Of a stretch of 64,000 nucleotides of DNA, positions 60,487 to 64,000 are shown in pieces. Both the position numbers and the translations under genes were made by a program. Positions within the stretch are counted from its first letter, which is position 1, and every line of letters starts with the position of its first letter. The notes beneath the pieces were generated by a model that saw only the letters and a list, made by a program, of their open reading frames with translations, ran no database searches and had not been told where the DNA came from. The stretch is from Soonwooa buanensis (GTDB lineage: Bacteria > Bacteroidota > Bacteroidia > Flavobacteriales > Weeksellaceae): contig NZ_FUYZ01000004.1 of the NCBI RefSeq assembly GCF_900167905.1, forward strand, positions 1-64,000, given 5' to 3'.

Positions 60487-60669
60487 TTCCGAAAGCTTTT
60501 TTAAAAAAGTGAATTTAAGAAAATTTCAACTAATAGTTTTATTTCTTTTTTATTAATCATTTTCGAAATTTACTTTGAATTAAATTTAAAATAAATGCTT
60601 AAGCTATTAATATTCTAGCACTTAGTTGATAATTAATATTTAACACAAAATATTTTATTTGAAAAAGTT

Positions 60670-60769
60670 TATCTTTGCAAAAAAATTGGGCTCCGAAAGT
60701 CGGAGAGACTCATTAATAATCAGGTCCTAATGCAAATACTAAAAGCTAAGGATTATTAAACATTTTTTT
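60670..60769 (+). promoter_or_regulatory. der promoter and structured 5' leader
   Basis: TATCTTTG (60670-60677) is a good -7 box. The predicted leader of about 85 nt contains the perfect hairpin CTCCGA-AAG-TCGGAG (60691-60705) near its 5' end. It is GC-rich compared with the rest of the leader. A -33 element is not seen. Confidence 0.5.
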
Positions 60770-62080
60770 ATGTCAAATATTGTTGCCATCGTTGGCCGTC
60801 CTAATGTTGGGAAATCTACGTTGTTTAATCGTTTACTAGAAAGAAGAGAAGCTATTGTTGACTCGACTGCAGGTGTTACCAGAGACCGTCATTACGGAAA
60901 ATCTGATTGGAACGGTGTAGAATTTACGGTGATCGATACTGGAGGTTATGACGTTAATAATGACGATATCTTCCAAGAAGAGATTTCGAAACAAGTACAA
61001 TTAGCGATTGACGAAGCAACTTCTGTCGTATTTATGCTAAATGTTGAGGAAGGTCTTACAGAGACTGATCAAGAGATTTACGAAATGCTTCGTAGAGCGA
61101 ACAAGCCAGTATACATCGTTATTAACAAGGTTGATTCTTCAAAAGAAGAATTGGCTGCAACAGAATTTTATCAATTAGGAATCGATAAATATTATACTTT
61201 ATCTTCTGCAACTGGTTCTGGTACTGGAGAATTGCTAGATGATGTTGTTAAGGATTTTCCTACGACAGAGTACAATGATCCTTTCGAAGGACTTCCAAAA
61301 ATTACGATTGTTGGTCGTCCGAATGTTGGTAAATCGACATTGACAAACGCTTTGCTTGACAACGAAAGAAATATTGTAACCAATATTGCTGGTACCACGA
61401 GAGATTCTGTACAGAGTCTATATAAAAAATTCGGTCACGAGTTTGTGTTGGTTGACACGGCTGGTATGCGTAAGAAGAATAAAGTTTCTGAAGATTTAGA
61501 GTTTTATTCGGTGATGCGTTCGGTTCGTGCTATCGAAAATTCGGATGTTGTCATCATCATGGTGGATGCAACTTTAGGTTGGGAAGCGCAAGATATGAGC
61601 ATCTTCGGGATTGCCCAAAGAAACCGTAAAGGTATTGTGATTGTTATCAATAAATGGGATTTGGTTGAGGATAAAAAAACGAATACAATGCGTGATTTCG
61701 AGGCTGCAATTCGTCACAAGATTGGTCAGTTTAGTGATGTTCCAATTTTGTTTACATCAGCTTTAACCAAGCAACGTATCCTGAAAGCTGTCGATACAGC
61801 AATGGAGGTTTATGAAAATCGTAAACAAAAAATCAAAACGTCTAAGCTTAACGAAGTGATGTTGCCGATTTTTGAAAATACGCCACCACCAGCTATCAAA
61901 GGAAAATATGTGAAAATCAAATATTGTGTGCAATTGCCGACGCCGTCGCCACAGTTTGTGTTTTTCTGTAATCTTCCGCAATATGTTAAGGAGCCTTACA
62001 AAAGGTTTACGGAAAACCAATTGCGTAAAGAATTTGGATTTTCGGGTGTTCCGATTGAAGTTTATTTCAGACAAAAATAA
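60770..62080 (+). CDS. der: Ribosome biogenesis GTPase Der (EngA)
   Basis: A 436-residue protein with two tandem G domains. G1 motifs GRPNVGKST occur near residues 8 and 180, G3 in DTGGYD and DTAGMRKKNK, and G4 in NKVD and NKWD. The C-terminal KH-like domain starts near residue 350. Der acts in assembly of the 50S subunit and is essential in many bacteria. A structured leader precedes it, and a terminator follows closely. Confidence 0.97.
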   Translation: MSNIVAIVGRPNVGKSTLFNRLLERREAIVDSTAGVTRDRHYGKSDWNGVEFTVIDTGGYDVNNDDIFQEEISKQVQLAIDEATSVVFMLNVEEGLTETDQEIYEMLRRANKPVYIVINKVDSSKEELAATEFYQLGIDKYYTLSSATGSGTGELLDDVVKDFPTTEYNDPFEGLPKITIVGRPNVGKSTLTNALLDNERNIVTNIAGTTRDSVQSLYKKFGHEFVLVDTAGMRKKNKVSEDLEFYSVMRSVRAIENSDVVIIMVDATLGWEAQDMSIFGIAQRNRKGIVIVINKWDLVEDKKTNTMRDFEAAIRHKIGQFSDVPILFTSALTKQRILKAVDTAMEVYENRKQKIKTSKLNEVMLPIFENTPPPAIKGKYVKIKYCVQLPTPSPQFVFFCNLPQYVKEPYKRFTENQLRKEFGFSGVPIEVYFRQK

Positions 62081-62086
62081 AATATC

Positions 62087-62115
62087 AGCCTTTCGATTTT
62101 TCGGAAGGCTTTTTA
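62087..62115 (+). terminator. Terminator after der
   Basis: AGCCTTTCGA pairs with TCGGAAGGCT with one mismatch, followed by TTTTTATTT. It starts 7 nt after the stop. Confidence 0.85.
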
Positions 62116-62164
62116 TTTCTTAACTTTAAAGCTAATTTATATTTTTAAAAAGAATTCCTCTTTT

Positions 62165-62815
62165 ATGATAACAGAATTGTCCCAAGAATTTTCTTTAGTT
62201 AACTCATGGATTAATGACTTGCGAAATGTCGATGTACAACAAGATCGCATGAAGTTCCGTCGAAATCTTGAACGCATTGGTGAGATTGCAGCTTTCGAAA
62301 TTAGTAAAGGTATGGCGCAAGTCGACGTCGAAATTACCACGCCTTTGGATAAAGTTGCAGCTAAAGAAATTGCAGTACAACCAGTTATTACAACGATTCT
62401 AAGAGCTGGCGTTCCGTTATTTCAAGGGGTTCTTAACTATTTTGATAAAGCAGATTGCGGATTTGTAGCCGCTTACCGAAAGCATGATGCTAACGATTAT
62501 TTTTCCATTAAACAAGATTATTTAACTTGTCCTAATCTAGATGGTCGTCCGTTGATTGTGGCGGATCCGATGTTGGCGACGGGTGCTTCGTTGATTGAAG
62601 CAATTAAAGATTTGTTGACTAACGGAACGCCGACAGAAATGCACATTGTTGCAGCAATTGCAAGTCAACAAGGTGTTGATGCTATTCAATCGGCTTTTCC
62701 AAATGCTAAAATTTGGGTTGGTGTCATCGATGCTTCTTTAACTTCGAAAGGTTATATCACGCCAGGATTGGGCGACGCTGGCGATTTATCTTACGGCGAA
62801 AAACTACAACGCTAA
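62165..62815 (+). CDS. upp: Uracil phosphoribosyltransferase
   Basis: 216 residues. The PRPP-binding loop LIVADPMLATGASLIEAI (near residue 135) is clear. ITTILRAGVPLFQGVL and the C-terminal YITPGLGDAGDLSYG (uracil-binding) agree with UPRTase. It makes UMP from uracil and PRPP in pyrimidine salvage. Its length is normal. It lies between der and the converging comF gene. Confidence 0.95.
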   Translation: MITELSQEFSLVNSWINDLRNVDVQQDRMKFRRNLERIGEIAAFEISKGMAQVDVEITTPLDKVAAKEIAVQPVITTILRAGVPLFQGVLNYFDKADCGFVAAYRKHDANDYFSIKQDYLTCPNLDGRPLIVADPMLATGASLIEAIKDLLTNGTPTEMHIVAAIASQQGVDAIQSAFPNAKIWVGVIDASLTSKGYITPGLGDAGDLSYGEKLQR

Positions 62816-62842
62816 TTTTAGAATCGTAAATCGTAAATTTTT

Positions 62843-63487
62843 TTAATCCATTGCAACTACCAAAATACTAACTTTTGTATTCGGGTGTTTGAGGATTTCC
62901 CATGCAATGCTTGCGAGCGTATTCCCAGTTGTATAAACATCGTCTATTAAAAGAATGTGTTTATTTTCAGGATTTTCGATTACTGAAAAAAGACTTTCGG
63001 TTTCGGTTCTATGTTGTTTGTCTTTTTGAGCTTGCGCTTTGTTGTGAAAGTTTCTTTTGAGAAGTTGATGATTTATCGGAATCTTATAAAGTTTTGATAA
63101 TTCGTTTCCAAATAAAGTCAATTGATTGTAACCGCGCCTTTTTAACTTTTTTGGATGAAGCGGAACGCTGACAATTTCGTCAATTTCTGTGATTTTAATT
63201 TTGTCAAAAATCCAGTGTGCAAAATGTTTTCCAATGAATTCTTGATCGCCATATTTTAGTCGATGAAGAAGATTTTGTGCTAAATTTTCTTCTTTAAAAA
63301 TGAATAAAGCATAAGCTTGTTCGATAGGAAAAAGGAGTTTCGCTTTTTGAGCTAAAGGATTTTCGGAATCAAATTTAAAATGGCTAAAACTCAGTTTTTC
63401 TTCACAAATATCACAAAGAATTGTATTTGCTGAGATAATTTCTTCGCAAGCCAAACATCGATTCGGAAAAAATAAATCCAAAAACAT
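62843..63487 (-). CDS. ComF-family phosphoribosyltransferase-like protein
   Basis: 214 residues. The N-terminal zinc-binding Cys clusters CLACE and CDICEE (residues 12-32) and the C-terminal LLIDDVYTTGNTLASIAW (PRPP-type loop) define the ComF/GntX family. YGDQEFIGKHFAHW and RRGYNQLTLFGNEL are typical. In naturally competent bacteria ComF is needed for DNA uptake, and in others it has an unknown role. It appears alone; no other competence gene is in the window. Confidence 0.9.
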   Translation of the reverse strand: MFLDLFFPNRCLACEEIISANTILCDICEEKLSFSHFKFDSENPLAQKAKLLFPIEQAYALFIFKEENLAQNLLHRLKYGDQEFIGKHFAHWIFDKIKITEIDEIVSVPLHPKKLKRRGYNQLTLFGNELSKLYKIPINHQLLKRNFHNKAQAQKDKQHRTETESLFSVIENPENKHILLIDDVYTTGNTLASIAWEILKHPNTKVSILVVAMD

Positions 63488-63545
63488 GGCAAAATTCTTT
63501 ACTTAAATATAAGAATTTTTAGTAGAGATTTTTTTTTAATTTAAA

Positions 63546-63563
63546 CTTTTGTGGTTTAATAAT
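63546..63563 (+). repeat. 18-bp direct repeat, second copy
   Basis: CTTTTGTGGTTTAATAAT, identical to 16916-16933. It lies between comF and the partial regulator gene. Confidence 0.6.
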
Positions 63564-63591
63564 GAAGCAAACTGAGGATTTTCTAAAAAAA

Positions 63592-64000
63592 TTATTTTCC
63601 TAAAATTTGATTTCTAATTTTATCAATCGACTTTTTCATATCGTTGTTGAAAAGTTCTTTGTCAAGACGTGTTGCAGGCGCTTGTCTCACATCGCAATTG
63701 CTAATGCTGCAATGTTCGCAGGTGACACCGACTTCAACAGTCTGTAGATTGGCGCTTTTTGCGAAATTAATTTTCTTGAGGGAGTTGGTGTTTAATAAAA
63801 TTCCGAGGCAATAACTGCGGTTGCTACCATCAGAAAATGGATTTTTTTGCGACGTCGAAATCACCAAATAACTCAATCCAAAATCTTTATAATGTGAGAT
63901 TTGTGCGTTAGTTAATTGCGCATCGCTGCTTTCGAGTTGCTCCATATTTTTAAGCGCGACCCAGCGACGACAATAATGCTCGTTCATCGCGTTAGAGCGC
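63592..64000 (-). CDS. Transcription regulator fragment, IrrE/short-chain acyl type, C-terminus
   Basis: The frame is open to the window edge and ends at 63592, so the N-terminal part lies outside. The visible 135 residues include HYCRRWVALKN near the start, SYLVISTSQKNPFSDGSNRSYCLGILL and a Cys cluster CEHCSISNCDVRQAPA. This pattern fits the C-terminal domain of XRE-IrrE regulators of the DUF2083 (short-chain fatty acyl-CoA) class, which end in a CxxC...C...R motif. The HTH domain is not in the window, so the class assignment is tentative. Confidence 0.6.
   Translation of the reverse strand, partial: RSNAMNEHYCRRWVALKNMEQLESSDAQLTNAQISHYKDFGLSYLVISTSQKNPFSDGSNRSYCLGILLNTNSLKKINFAKSANLQTVEVGVTCEHCSISNCDVRQAPATRLDKELFNNDMKKSIDKIRNQILGK

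Noticed and set aside
60691-60769. Known riboswitch before der
   Set aside because: Only one short hairpin is visible; no motif of a class I know was recognised.

Overview
The window looks like the chromosome of an AT-rich Bacteroidota bacterium, most likely order Flavobacteriales and near Chryseobacterium or its Weeksellaceae relatives. Supporting signs are promoters of the TAnnTTTG type, few Shine-Dalgarno sequences, TonB-dependent receptors, a DUF4290 protein, a 7TM-DISM histidine kinase, a TamB homologue beside tsaD, and GC-rich hairpin repeats between genes of a kind I associate with this group. The genus is an inference; nothing here fixes the species.

Layout. 1-1.2 kb: the 3' end of an IS110-family transposase, then an Smr protein and a phosphodiesterase. 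1.2-1.7 kb: a gene-free stretch with a composite hairpin repeat and a 119-bp imperfect palindrome. 1.7-12 kb: truA, an MsbA-like exporter, a MacAB-like ABC efflux operon (adaptor, two permeases, ATPase) with a divergent TolC, a NUDIX hydrolase and a PlsC-like acyltransferase. 12-16.8 kb: a histidine kinase and response regulator pair, mpl and ybaK, with a second copy of the composite repeat. 17-27 kb: a TonB receptor with an operator-like palindrome, homogentisate dioxygenase, two family I CoA-transferases, and an AraC regulator, aldehyde dehydrogenase and DUF779 module interrupted by a third repeat. 27-39.7 kb: housekeeping genes (trmH, rsmE, tsaD, tamB, lrp, lnt, vanZ, proC). 39.7-46.5 kb: a tight four-gene operon encoding a TonB receptor, a DUF4876 lipoprotein, a DUF6850-type beta-barrel and a di-haem cytochrome c peroxidase. 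46.6-57.5 kb: murB, an aminotransferase, an isoaspartyl peptidase, and lemA followed by two DUF2207 paralogues with polyglycine-Trp tails. 57.5-64 kb: murA, DUF4290, a DCC and haem-binding pair, der, upp, comF and a truncated transcription regulator.

The best candidate for an undescribed system is the operon at 39.7-46.5 kb. All four products should act in the envelope: a TonB receptor, a lipoprotein whose residues after the lipid cysteine look like a surface-export signal, a second outer-membrane barrel and a periplasmic di-haem enzyme. A metalloregulator-like palindrome lies just upstream. This suggests redox-coupled uptake of a metal or organic substrate, which is an inference.

Other points of note are a MurA with Asp where fosfomycin attacks Cys, several promoters placed so that transcripts should start at or near the start codon, a 4-bp divergent gap between tsaD and tamB, and hairpin elements that appear to have entered operons. 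No tRNA, rRNA or CRISPR array was recognised.
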